Origin: Nymphaea colorata
Taxonomy: Eukaryota > Streptophyta > Magnoliopsida > Nymphaeales > Nymphaeaceae
Direction: 5' to 3'
Assembly: GCF_008831285.2 (NCBI RefSeq)
Contig: NC_045150.1
Span: 8,754,001-8,818,000, forward strand
DNA length: 64,000 nt
This document shows positions 24,338-36,483 of the stretch, one piece after another. The notes beneath the pieces are model-generated. The model had not been told where the DNA came from. It did not search any database and saw only the letters and a list, made by a program, of their open reading frames with translations. How positions within the stretch are numbered: position 1 is the first letter of the stretch; every line of letters begins with the position of its first letter. The position numbers and the translations under genes were made by a program.

Positions 24338-26736
24338 ATGGAGAAGATTGAGAGTGGTGAGGAGCAAAGTGGTAGCACCAGCGATGACAGGAGAAATCCG
24401 CCACTCACACCAAGAAAGAGATCTGCGGAATCCGACGAGGAAAACAGCGTGTCGAAGAAGAGTTCGGAGCCGCCGGCGGAGTCGAGTGGCGGGAGAAGTG
24501 GATCCGGCGGTGGAACGGGCTCCGTTCGGCAGTATGTCCGGTCGAAAATGCCTCGGTTGAGGTGGACTCCTGACCTCCATCTTTGCTTCGTCCATGCTGT
24601 AGAGAGACTTGGTGGTCAAGACAGTAAGTGAAATCTGACTCTGGTTTTCTGGAAATCTCTGCAAGTTCTTTTCGTCCTCCTAATTTCTCTTCTTCAAATG
24701 CACTTTTAGGGGCTACACCCAAATTGGTTCTTCAATTGATGAACGTAAAGGGACTGAGTATTGCTCATGTCAAGAGTCATCTCCAGGTAACCGAAAAATA
24801 ATGAAGATGATGATGCTGATGACAGAAAGTACTGTTTTCATCATCATCATCATATATGATTTTTTTTTCTGGGTTTGCGGTATAATTAATCAATGATACC
24901 CGTTCTTAAATACTCTTTGGTTCTTTACTTTTGCATCCCAGATGTATAGGAGCAAGAAGATCGATGATTCTGGGCAAGGTGAGAAGAGAATCCTGCTGTT
25001 GTACTAGTACAATTTAATGAAGGCTAGTGATTGTAGCCTCTGTGGCTGACAAAGGCAATTAAAGCGAATGATAGGCGATCGTTCCGTCGCCATAAATGGT
25101 CTAGCAAGAACCAGATTAAGATCGATCTAAGTGCAATAAATTTCTTGGTTCTAACATTCAATGGGTCTTCTGGGTTCATGAATTTATAGGTTGCATGTTT
25201 GCTTATTGTTCTTCGGGTGTCATTTTCGTAGAGACGTCCCTAAGTCTCTCTCCTTTTCTTCTCCTCACTCCAATCTCTTACTGTTGGGGAGGGGTCCTTT
25301 CTTCCGAATAGAGTGGTGCATAACCAAAATCATATAAGATTGTTGTTCTTATTGAATTTTTGGATTGATCATATTTTCTTTTTCATATTTGGGTTATTGC
25401 AGTCATAGCTCAAGGGGATAGAGACCATAACAGTAGGATGTTCGTGGGAGGAGGAGGGAGAGAGCATGCCATGTACTATACAGGAAGGGGAGAGTTTAGA
25501 ATGGACAAGACCGGGTTTTTTGCTGCAGGCAGGAATATTCTGCCGTCGTCGGAGCATCATCATCATCTGTATGGGCTCCTGCAGCGGCCTATGATCCAGC
25601 AGCCCTATGATCTGAAACCCAATACTTTCAGGTATGCGCCAATCACTCGCAAGACCTTCCTAAACGTAGAAAGTTGTGTCAAGAAGAACGGCCATCTCTC
25701 TCTCTCTCTTTCTTGGCCTTTAGTTAAAAATTTTGGGCAGCAACTAGAAAGACATGTTCTCTTTTGCACCATCAAGCCAACACCCCTTCTCTCTCTTTCT
25801 TTCTCTGATCTAATTTTTTTATGTATTTCTGTTTCATATTGAAGAAACCCGGATTGGATTTTCAAGCCCTACATCGGTGGTCAGCCTGTACATACGAGAT
25901 CACCAGCTAGCCTACTGACAAGAATGGAAAAGCAGCAAGGACCAAGCCCAACACCTGAAGTCCATGGATACCTCCCAGATTCCATCCACAGGAACCCTAG
26001 CAGCAAGACGACCACCCCTCACTTCCTTCACACGAAGGACGCGTTCTCGGCAGATGGGTCTCTCAGGTTCAGCAAGTTGCTTGAAGAAAGAAAGCACCCC
26101 TACCTTCACAAGCAGCTGAACGAATACTTCAGCCATGATCCACCAAGCGAAGCACAAAACCGTGACGGTAAAACTACCCTCAATTTTGATCTGAACCCGC
26201 CCTCCCATGCCTTGCCCGTTCAGCAGCCTAACTCTCTATCGCCTTCCACCTTCATCATTCAGAATCCGAGCCTTGAGGTATGCACCTAACCAGTTAACTG
26301 CTCTCTTTCCCTAATTACCATGTTGGCGAAGACCTCTTCCTGATTTTTAACCTCTTCTCAATTCGTCGACTCCCATTTGCAGCGGCTGAATCCGACGTTG
26401 GGAGCGGAGAGTATCAAAGAAGAACAGATCAACGGTGGAAGGGAGAAGAGGAGGGTGGAGAGGTTGCCCAATCTGCAGCTAACACTAAGTCGAAGTTCGG
26501 GAGATGAAGAGGAAGAGAATGCCAAGAGTGGTTCTCGTGAGAATGAGGAAGAGTTAGACGATTCCCTGTCGCTCTCCTTATTCTCGTCTTCATCTCCTGC
26601 ATCCAAGAAACAAGCACAAGGCAACAAAGACGCCATGAGAACTGGTTTTCATTTCTTTCAAGCAGACAACAGCAAGCAGGCCGCCGGGAGGCTGAGTACT
26701 TTGGATCTGACCATGTCGATTGGAGCATTGGAGTGA
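24338..26736 (+). CDS. GARP (G2-like) family transcription factor
   Basis: Predicted nuclear DNA-binding protein of 471 aa. The exons I infer are 24338-24623, 24710-24786, 24942-24978, 25403-25631, 25845-26277 and 26383-26736; all introns are GT..AG and frames join without a break. Residues 71-127 form the single Myb-like GARP domain: it opens MPRLRWTPDLH, continues into ATPKLVLQLMNVKGL, and closes with the diagnostic SHLQMYRSKK built across the exon 2/3 junction. The N-terminus (1-70) is Ser/Glu/Arg rich and probably disordered. Later there are a DLNPP (325-329) and leucine-alternating LQLTL (385-389) and LSLSLF (416-421) segments, which match EAR-type repression motifs, so the protein is probably a repressor (inference). 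It resembles the Arabidopsis At2g38300/At2g40260 group. Target genes cannot be read from sequence. The ATG at 24338 is the first in frame and fits the open exon. Confidence 0.9.
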
Positions 26737-27510
26737 GATCTTACAGTACTTGTCTCAAAGGCCTGAGATAGTTTACTTTCCTTTTCTTTCTTTTCTTCTT
26801 CCTTTAATCTATCTTATTTTTGTTTCTTCTTCACTATCTTCCCCCTCTTGTATTTCGAAAAATAAGAAAAAGTGCTTCGTGTTTGAATTTGGTCTTTCTC
26901 CTTGCTGGTACCTACTCATCTTAACCATTAACAAACCCATGCATATACACATGCACAGCGCACGCGTGCACACATGCACATCTGTATGTGTACATTTTTG
27001 TGTGTGTGTGTTTTTATAGCCTATAATCTGCTGTTTGTAAGTATAACTAGTATATATGTGTGTGTGTGTGTGCACGATTAGTTCCTTCCATATTTTCTTT
27101 ATTTAATTGCTTGAAAATGGACTAAAGTAGTATATATTCTTTGAAAAACTTTACATGTTGCATGTACTTCAACGTTGTATGGCTATCTCAAAGTTAGTTT
27201 CAGCTTGATAATCTAGATGTTTAATAAAACAGAAACTCGATCGTTTCAAAATTTTTCGAACTCTTCTCAAGTATATGGTCTTAGAGATTGCATAGGCCTG
27301 GGGACTACGAGTGGGTAAATTAAATACTTAAGTACGAAAAGAATACTGTGATCGGTGCATGCTTCGAATGTAGTTTTTTTCGCTGAACATGCTTTGTACG
27401 TAGCTGAGAACACAAATTTCTGATGTCCCAGTTGAGCTCCGGACTGTTAATATTTCTGAAGACAAATATACATTTATTCTACTCTTTGGTGCATATCTTG
27501 GTTACTCGAT

Positions 27511-27562
<52 letters not shown>

Positions 27563-28717
27563 CTGAATAAGAGCTGCAGCTGATGCCCAAACACATTTCG
27601 ATTATGTAATAGTCGATTTATATGTAAAGCACATTTCGGTTATGTATATATAGATGAAACTTGAAAATTGTGATTGTCATTTTTATAATTGGTAGTACTT
27701 GTAAATACGACGGTCTAGTTTTTGTCAACTCACACGCAGATTAACTATCTATGAGCATCAACCAGCATTGGAGTAACTAAAGGTCAGTAGGATTTGGATG
27801 ACACCCTGAAAAAAAAAAAAAAAAAAAAAGGAGTATTTTGTAAAAAAAAAATGAGGTTTTGGTAGAATTTAGGTGGCATTTGGATGGCATAATATGGTTA
27901 AGACTCATTTGTATGTCATCAATACTCACCATACCAAAAAGGTAATGACTCATTACAATTATATGCGCAGTGACCATAAGACAGTAACACAGATCCCGTA
28001 GACCCAAGTTTACTCAATTTTCAACACCAAATTAACGTTTAAGAGAGTAGACTCCATGGGGCATATGCCCCACGGAGACCCTGAGACCCACCTGCCTCTG
28101 CCCCTGCCAAACACCCTCTTAGCTAATAATGTATTACATAAATAGCATAGAGATGAAAATAGAGATACATCTGACGCTCTTATCGAAATTGTAGTTCATC
28201 GATCTTATATCGTTGTACATGTTGGCTACACTTCAAGATTAGTAGCACTGAACTATTGTTGTTCCTTAGGTTAATCGCTTTGATTCGATTAGATAGATAA
28301 AATTTTATACGGAAAGAAGATTCCAGCCACTTCTCTGTGATAGAACGCAACAGTTTCTGGTAGAAAACAAAATATTTGACAATAGAGAATTTTTAGCGAA
28401 GGTGATTTGATCAGTGGGGGCATGAAAAACGAATGGTTGGCTCCCTTGTGTAAAATATTGCCAAATAGGACGTGCAGTCAGTCTATTTCTTCCTCATTCC
28501 TTCCTGGAACCTACATCGGCATAACTTTACCGATTTTCTAACTTCAGTCCATTCGGTGTAGGACTGCACCAATTTATTAACTGTAAATTGATCATAATAG
28601 TAGGTCAGCTTGCAAGTTGATAAACAAATCAATGTGAATCAAATATACTGGTAAGTGGATAGACACTTATCCTGATGGTATATTATACTCATTCAAGGTG
28701 GAAGCATATTTGATTCA

Positions 28718-28753
<36 letters not shown>

Positions 28754-28787
28754 TTATATATATTTATATTTATATATATTAAATAAA
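26737..28787. other. 3' UTR of the GARP gene, then intergenic DNA
   Basis: T-rich sequence follows the stop, then (CA)n/(TG)n-like stretches around 26940-27075, a poly-A run near 27810 and a fragment similar to gtggcggagcc-type plant repeats near 28045-28115. No gene is recognised. Confidence 0.45.
27515..27553. repeat. (TA)n microsatellite
   Basis: About 19 TA units without interruption. Confidence 0.95.
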
Positions 28788-28947
28788 GTTGCTGCCAGAT
28801 GGCTAAATATTTGAATTCCGTCACTGAAAACACAATGAAATAGTCATTAAAAATGCCTCAAACTGTTTTCACATAATAAACTATTGTTAATGTTTTGTTT
28901 CCAAAGTTGTTCAGCGATAGAATTCAAATATTTAACCATCCAGCAAC
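28788..28947. mobile_element. Hairpin MITE, 160 bp
   Basis: The left arm from 28788 (gttgctgccagatggctaaa...) and the right arm ending at 28947 (...ttaaccatccagcaac) are inverted copies over about 38 bp with few mismatches. The inner parts also pair loosely, so nearly the whole element can fold. It has no coding capacity. It is bordered on the left by a TA-rich run, consistent with insertion into TA-rich DNA. Confidence 0.7.
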
Positions 28948-28988
28948 GCTTGGCATCTTGGCTGAATATATATATATATATATATATA

Positions 28989-29119
28989 AGAAATTTGAAA
29001 TGAACCGGATATCGGATGTTGCTGAATGGTTATATATTTAAAAGTCATTATATATATATAAGAAAATTGAAATCAACCGAATGTCGGATGTTGCTGAATG
29101 GTTATATATTTAAAAGTCG
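28989..29119. repeat. Two-copy tandem repeat, 72-bp period
   Basis: The block agaaatttgaaatgaaccgg... at 28989 recurs from 29061 as agaaaattgaaatcaaccga..., each ending in a tgctgaatggttatatattt stretch. That stretch resembles the MITE arm just upstream, suggesting local duplication of element ends. Confidence 0.85.
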
Positions 29120-29251
29120 TCGCAAAAGGCAACATGTACTATCATTAAGAACATCATAAACAGTTACTATAATGTAGACCATTTACTAGTGCTTATATTG
29201 CATAATGTTTTTAAAGATAGTTTTTAAATATTTTGTCATTCGACTCTGCAA

Positions 29252-29292
29252 TTGCATCAGGCGATGTGGTTAACTACGGCCACCTGATGCAA
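29252..29292. repeat. Short hairpin inverted repeat
   Basis: ttgcatcagg at 29252-29261 pairs with cctgatgcaa ending at 29292, and an inner gtgg pairs with ccac, leaving a small loop with a 4-base bulge. Confidence 0.7.
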
Positions 29293-30115
29293 TATAGGGC
29301 ATTTTGGAAACGGTTTGTGTGCTTTTTAATAGCCATTTGAGGATTTCACTTCTTACATACATATCAAATACATGCATATCAAAGAGCATTGGTTACGTTT
29401 ATGTGCTTAATGTTTGTGGTGATTTCAACGGACTATTTTTAATTTTTAGCCATCTAGCAGCCATTTGTCGTGCTTTCAATAACCTCGTGCTTTCAATAAC
29501 CGATTTTAATTTTTCGCCATCTAATTGAATCCACATTCTTATTTGGAAATGCTTTTTCACCATCTTTTTCTCTCGTTAATCTCTCACTCTTTTTCCCCTT
29601 TTTTTCTCCATGATCATTTTCACCATCTTAAAGTTGCTTGATTTTAACGAGGAGCAACCCTGAAAAACGAAGCCAACTTATTTTTCACATTATATATAGT
29701 TCTTACTTTTATCAATATTTCTAAGGATACAGAAACAGATTATCCATTTCTGTCTTTACTGGGTTTTCAACAATGAATGTTCATTATTAATGAAAAGAAT
29801 AGAAAGAGTTGTTAGGATTTGTGTTTTTACATAGTAGTCAGCACCCACATACACATCCAACCTGCTGGAGGATGCGCCTCCTACCTTTATTACCAAATGA
29901 AGAAATATCTATACAATCCGCAGAAATCAATAAACAAATGAACAGAAAACCAAAAGAAACTAAAATACTGGGCAAGAAGAAGCATAGCAGCTACTTCTGC
30001 AGAAGGCTTTCTACAGAGAACAGCAATTCTTATGTCGATGCAGGGGTTTCCTGCCCTCCACAGATGCCCTGAACCAGTTCAACCATGCCCTCTTATGATA
30101 ACAAGCTAATCTATC

Positions 30116-30334
30116 CTAACAAGCATCTCTCAGAAGCTTTTCCATGTAAGGACTCTCCACAAACCTGTAGTGCCTCTCAGGAATCACAGTTTCGGAAATA
30201 TGACTCTCTCCCATCCAGTCCTTGATTCCATGAACCACCGGAAACTTCCACCGAACCCTGTGGGAAACGATCTGCACAATTCCCCTGTTCTCAACTCCGG
30301 CCAAAGATCCGACAAAATCCCCAACCTTAGCCAT
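30116..30334 (-). CDS. Small conserved-looking protein, 72 aa, function unknown
   Basis: The single open frame runs from the ATG at 30334 to a TAG at 30116-30118. The product begins MAKVGDFVGSLAGVEN and ends KLLRDAC. It has a balanced globular composition rich in Val, His, Arg and Trp, with a central block IVSHRVRWKFPVVHGIKDW, unlike the low-complexity frames in the flanks. No signal peptide or long hydrophobic segment is evident. An in-frame TAG lies just upstream of the ATG, but the tgtag|gg there could instead be a splice acceptor, so an unseen upstream exon is possible. I do not recognise the family. It could be a small housekeeping gene, a retrocopy fragment or chance. Confidence 0.5.
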   Translation of the reverse strand: MAKVGDFVGSLAGVENRGIVQIVSHRVRWKFPVVHGIKDWMGESHISETVIPERHYRFVESPYMEKLLRDAC

Positions 30335-32307
30335 ACCCTACAGTTCAACAATTCACCTACTCAACAATTCACCTACTCCACGTCTAAACAAGAACATATA
30401 TTGTTCTTCACACTGCTTCCATATAGGGTTCACAATAGCCATACACTTTCACGCAATATCCAAAGTGAAAGTTTCTTTTTTGGTCCCAAGGAACCAACTT
30501 AGCTGCTCGGGTTTGCAGGCTGATGGGAGTTCAATTGTCAGTTCGATTCGATTCATGTTGGTGCTACTTCTTTAAATTATGGATAGTGGATGCCTGATAC
30601 TTTAACTGATGGGCATACAGCTTCCGGAGGAAAACGACAGGGCTTCATTTCTTTTTCCGGTGGCTACCACTCATACCCAAAAATTTCTTTTTGTATGAAA
30701 CCAAGTCATGGATGATATTGCACTATGTAGTAGTGTCTATTTTGTAACCAACAATGCCAAAGACATGTTCACCAAAAAAAAAAAAAAAAGGAGGTCTTCT
30801 TGTCATCTAGATCTTCTTGTAACTTCAGCCAGATTTAGGATTTTGAAAAATAAGAAAGAAATTTTATGCTTGGAAATGGAATAGTTTAGATTGACAAGTG
30901 CAACTGAATTTTGCAGGAAACTTGTAAGAGGAAGCCTGAAATCAATGTTAGGACCAGCTGCGAAAGCTTCCTGCTTGTGTGTACACATAGTTTTTCCCTG
31001 CCCAAATATCAACAAACGGGTTCTGATGCAAAAACCAGTGTCTGATCAGGGCAGAACAAGAGAACGAGTTGCAAATCTGACCATCATTTAAATGTCAATC
31101 TAGATTATGTTTTCGTACTAAAAGAACACGCAGAGCAACAGAGGCCCAAGATACTCGGTCAGCCACAGTGGCAAAGGGAAGTGTGGGCTTGTGGGGGCAA
31201 TTGCCCACAGAGACTCACAAGTACTAGTATCTGTTAAATAATATTTCCAAGCGGATCTTACTTCTTTCACCTTAATAAGTGAGGTATCACAGAAACCATT
31301 TTGTTTTTCTCTCTGAAATTTGTTTCAACTTTTAGGCGTTGGTACAAGGCAAATAAAGCAGATGTGGGATCAATATCATTTCTGGTAGAAAAAAATGGAG
31401 TGCAGATCTAGGCGTTTCATACTGAGGGAAGGCATGGCCGAAGAACCTTCATGAAGCTATAGATTTAAGCCCTCGTGTGACAATCAACAATTTTTCGTTG
31501 TAGGGGTCAAACTACAAGTCTCAAAATTTTAATAGAAGCCAAAATAAAATTTTCAAATTTTTCTTTTTATATATGTCAAAGTAAAAGTTTTAAAATTTAC
31601 ATATATATTTTGAATATTTTTAAAAAACAGTAAGTCAGATCACAGCATGTCCTGCTTCCTACCTAAAAAAGTATCAAATTCTAACCAACGTAGGTCAAGA
31701 CCCGGCGAGTTAGAATCTGTTTGGCCCGATTATATAAATCTCTGTTTCTCTTTTAATTCTTCATCAATTCACAAAAACATACCACTTTCGATTCGGACAT
31801 CGTATCCTGAAATTAACAATTTATAGTAATAAATGTTTGAAAACCAAGTGATTCCAACTATATAAACTTCTTATGTAATCCCAACACGCCGCAAATCCCC
31901 TTGAGGCTTACGGTATCTTGCTTTGGTTGAGTGACTGCTAAGGAACCCTGATTAGCGAGAGAGATTATAATACTTTAACCAAGTAGTTGGAGTAGCTTCC
32001 CTCTGCAATCACAATACCATGCACAATATTTTTATAAGAAAAGTAGTTCAGTATTGGGTTTGGGCAATGTATCAAACACGAGCAACAACAGACAACCTTT
32101 ATCGAAAATAATAGACAACCTTTTTGTTAAAACTCATTCTTGACTTCTTCACTAACCATATAAACCATATCATATCGTGGTTGACAGATACTTCAGGCAA
32201 ATTCATCCTTTTGTAATTTTAATTATGGATCATGATAGCTTATTTATTTGGATGTCAATTTAAACACTGAGAGTAATTTAAGTGGCCACTTATTTCTTGT
32301 GTCTGAT

Positions 32308-32339
32308 AAAACATGCATGCTTTAAAACATGCATGCTTT
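32308..32339. repeat. 16-bp tandem duplication carrying RY motifs
   Basis: aaaacatgcatgcttt is repeated exactly twice. Each copy holds CATGCATG, the RY/Sph core bound by plant B3-domain factors. Any regulatory role is inference. Confidence 0.7.
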
Positions 32340-32463
32340 AAATAACATATATTTGTTACCCTAAACTTTTCTTATTATTTTGTGCTCATTATTCTTTAGC
32401 TTTTTTATGAATTTTTTAATGATAACAAATTAAATTTGAAGTAATTACATCATAGTCCACGAG

Positions 32464-32587
32464 CGAGAATCGTGTACTTTAACCCTGCTGTTAGCACTTG
32501 CCATAGTCATATACCTAGCGATACGAGAATCATGTACTTTAACCATGGTGTTGGCACTCTCCATAGTCATATATGTACCTAGCGATA
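32464..32587. repeat. Two-copy tandem repeat, 60-bp period
   Basis: cgagaatcgtgtactttaac at 32464 recurs at 32524 with substitutions. Both copies end in a tagtcatat..acctagcgata block; the second copy has a 4-base insertion. Confidence 0.9.
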
Positions 32588-32706
32588 TTAGTTTACATCA
32601 TCGGGCAATTACTTATGTCACTATCAGAGAAATAAATGCGCGTCATCAGACTTTTTTCTTGTTTACTTTTATAAAGTATCTGATAAAAAAGAAAGCTCAT
32701 TTGATC

Positions 32707-32737
<31 letters not shown>

Positions 32738-33642
32738 ACAGAGACAAAGAGAAACAGAGAGAGAGAGAGAGTGAAAGGGAGAGGAAGGAAAGGTAGAATT
32801 TAGAAAGTACCTTAATGCTTAAGATCTTTGAACTAGGCCACGAGAAAGAGATCTAATAACGGCAATTGTTCTCCTTCAAAACAAGTGAAGTAGGTTGGTT
32901 GCAAAGAGATAACTGACAGGCCCCTCATAAAATGCCAGCACCACAAGTTGGTGTCTATCGTCTTCATGTATTCATGAATCTTGTTAATCTCTAGGAGTTT
33001 CTGTTCCTTGCCAAAGGGTTATATTTCCACGTATCGCCAAAAATGCTACTGTTCTCTCCATTCAGCAGACAACTCCATTACTAAAAGCTACTTCAAGGTC
33101 ATAATACAAACCATGATATGCTTATAAAAAATGGGTTCAGACTTTCCGAAAGTGTTAACAATAGTTAGTGCTATCAAAGCCTACACTTGGAACAAGCTCA
33201 AGCTCTTTCAGCAATTCCCTCGGTTAGAAAGCACCTTGAGGCTCCGAAAAGTCTACTTTTATTGAACACTATATACACAGAACAATAGCCAGCTTCCTAG
33301 CTTTATTATAATAGAAGATATTGACAGGACAAGAAACAAATTCACCAAGGCTCAAAGAATGAAACAATAATCTAAAATATCATTCTGCAAACAGGTGAAG
33401 ATTCCACACATCAGGTTACCAAACTCCAATGGCAGCAATAACGTTCTTATTATGGTTATGACCACACCACGGTCTTCACAACCATGACCAGAATCTGTGT
33501 TACCTGTCATGGAGACCAATTAATTAGTATAATGAATATTTTTATGTCAAAAATTATGGATACAATAATTGCACCTCTTCCTGTACCTATTGGGAAATTA
33601 AGATTGTGCTCTGACAGCAAAGAAAACTGCCAGTAAACAAAT

Positions 33643-36483
33643 TCACAGACTCTTTACATCTTCATTTTCAGTTTGACGGGGAGCAGTCTGACTTAGTTCC
33701 TGCAAATGGTGACATTGAAATTGGCATCAGCAAACTTCCAGGAACATCTCAGGATTAACAAGTTGTAGACAGTACCTCAGAGTATCGAAGGTGTCCATGA
33801 TCTACATTGGTGGATTTGATGATGATCTCCCATTTTGGCTCAGATGCCTTGGCGGCGCTTTTTTTCAAACGGTATTGAGGAAATGACGAGGACGAAGAAC
33901 CTTTTGCTGAAAACCCAGGTAATGCACGAACAAGCCATGATTCTGAAGGAGATTTAGGCGACGGTAGTGGAGGAAGAGAATGAAGAAGAGGGGAGTTTCC
34001 CTCACTATCTGATGCTGAACGGTTCCCACTATTTTGCTCCCTCGAGTATTCACTCCTTGAACTGACCTGCTCACCACTGATATGTTCCCCTACCCGCATC
34101 TGTTCTCGTGGCATTGAAACTTTAGATGACATGTCAAGTGTATCAACACCTTGAACCAAATTAACTACAGAAGCAACACGATTCCCAGTATCGCTCTCAG
34201 ATGTATCAGCACAGGATAGTAATCTGATATCAGCAAGTAAACCAGAATGATGCTTGGCAGCTTTCAAGTTCACAACATTCCCTATTTTCCCCACATCAGA
34301 CACATGTAGAGCACTTTGCTGGGTTATAACAAAAGAGTCCAGGATGGGTTCCCCCTGTTTTTGTTGATCTTCAACCGGAGTAGATGCCTCCATGTCAACT
34401 GATTGATTTAACTCTTTGGCTTCCAACATGTCGGACTTTGAATTCGACGCATCCCCTACGCAGGCAGGATCAACATATAAAGGCTTCTCAACCGTAGGGC
34501 TCAGGGAGCCTGATATTCCCTTACTTCTGAGATAGGATGTGTTCTTTCTGGCTTGCAGTCCCTTTGAATTTGCATCAGAGCTGTCAGAACCATAACTACG
34601 ACCTGATTTGGAAAGTCCCAGAAAACCAGAACGTTCAGAAAAGGGAGAAGTAGATGCTTCATTTCTGTATGGGGATATCCCACGTGGGGAATGCCTAAAG
34701 GACGACGACCCATTTTGTGTTTGAGAATCACTGTAGCTGATCAGTTGATTGTTTGCAGTATCTTCATATACTGAAGGCGAGCTGGAAGATTCACTTAGCT
34801 TGCTTCCACTACCATGAAGTCCGAGATTCTGGACTCTGCCAACTAGTTTATTTCTGTACACAGCTTCCCATGTCATCTGCAGAAGGGAAACAGGGCCACC
34901 AAATCAACTTGTTCTACTTCTACAAATTGAGAAACGCAGAAGGTTGTACCAAGAATCCAGAATGAAATATGGAACAAGTATAGAGCAATTGTGCATAGGA
35001 GGATAAATGAGTCGGCTACATTAAAGTTTAAATTGATCACTGAATCATAAAAACTGTGATTTTGAGAGAACTGGGATACTTGGTCAAAAAACTTGCAATT
35101 GCATAAATGGGCAGGTGAATTTTTGGCCGCTTGATACTTTCCCAATCCGAGCTACAGTAGCTCAGTTTCTATTAACGCCCATTAGGTTGGACCTAGGTCA
35201 TATAACAGGATATCTAAGAACTACAAAGCTGAAAACTAAAACATTCTAAACAATCGAAAGAAAACATAACGAGCGTTTTATCTTTCACGATCCAAAACTT
35301 ACTGAAGGGAACATCTTCAGTAGCTTACCTCATCACTTCCGCTGAAAGATGATGCACTGTCATTACTTTTGGTAGGTTTGTTGCTCTTCCGAGCAACAAA
35401 AGTCGATGATGTGCTCTTCTTGTTCCTCATCCTCTGAGCACGGAAAATCGGATTCGTAAGGCAAAGTGAACCCTTCAAACTCCAAGGGAAAACCCCACAA
35501 GCTCTAGGTATGGCATTCCCTGCATCATTATCATCATCTTCTTCGTCTTCTTCTTCTGATTCATCGTCTTCCTCCTCATCCGGCAAGGCATATTGCTGGA
35601 TGAAGCAAGGCCTAGGCTGGGATCGCAGAGGCTGTGCATCATTCTGCACCCTGTTCACCAGCTTCGCAGGTTCACTGGCCGGAAGTTGTCTCCGAGGAGC
35701 ATATTTCGGCGCCTCTGAAGCCATTGCTTTAGCTGCTGGCAAGAACCGATCCATCATGAAACTCCGTCCCTGCACGTCGCTGGAATTCCCCGTTCTCTTC
35801 CACTCTTGGCCATCCAAAGCACTAACACCACCAACGCTTCCATTAAACAAACTGGTTTCAGCGAGAGAAAACGTCTCTAGTGCATCAGAGAAGGCATCAC
35901 AATCGTCTCCATCCAAATTTTCCCTCTCCTCCTTTGAGCCATAACTACCATGGGCCTTAGCGGCCGGCACGGAATCATGTGCTCCTCCGACCGGCCGCAC
36001 TGATTGCACGGTACGATCGTTTGGCGACCTCCCCACTTTCCCAATTTGACGACCGTCACCCTCCGCCGTCCTCACAATCTCTTTCCTAGAATCGACCACC
36101 ATGCCAGGCGGCAGACTCCGCGCAGGTGCCGGAGAAGCTTCATCCTCCGCAGTCGGCACATTTTCTCTTTTGGCAGCCAGCTTACCCGGCGGCAACCTTG
36201 GTGCTGGTGCCGGCCGCTTCGGCGAGCTAGAGCCATGTACGGAGGTAACCTTGGGCCTACCGGGGATCTGCTCCCAGACAAACGGAACCGCACCGGAGTC
36301 CCTCACCGGCCCGGACTTGAGTTCAGTCTTATATGCCGGCGGCGACAAGTTACGCTCGCTCGCTTCCCCTGACTTCCATTCCCTACCTGATGAACGCACA
36401 GAGGCAGAAGCGGTCGCAGCGGCGGCGGCATGTCTCCTCACAGAAAGAAGCGGTGCATTGAAATCCAACTGCTTTTCCTCCAT
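33643..36483 (-). CDS. DUF688-family protein, uncharacterised
   Basis: The inferred coding exons on the minus strand are 36483-35329, 34876-33776 and 33699-33643, joined by GT..AG introns of 452 and 76 bp without frame change, giving 770 aa. The N-terminus has FNAPLLSVRR, then the family-typical motif GAVPFVWEQIPGRPK at residues 64-78, the mark of the plant DUF688 proteins. Pro/Ala/Arg-rich segments follow. An acidic run of Asp/Glu lies at about 302-319, and FPWSLKGSLCL at 332-342. Exon 2 begins MTWEAVYRNKLVGR, is Ser-rich, and near its end has WLVRALPGFSAKG and KWEIIIKSTNVDH. The last exon codes only 18 residues ending ENEDVKSL. No signal peptide or membrane segment is seen. The molecular function of the family is not established; nuclear or cytosolic location is a guess. 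The start at 36483 is the first ATG and gives the conserved N-terminus. Confidence 0.88.

Larger units (their letters stand above)
30335..33642. other. Intergenic, repeats but no gene recognised
   Basis: Contains a 17-bp direct duplication near 30349-30380, a poly-A run near 30776-30789, repeat-like sequence at 31160-31215, and a (TA)n then (GA)-rich tract at 32707-32796. No coding exon is supported. Confidence 0.45.

Noticed and set aside
24164..24722. Long minus-strand frames over the GARP first exon
   Set aside because: Antisense shadows of the GARP coding exon.
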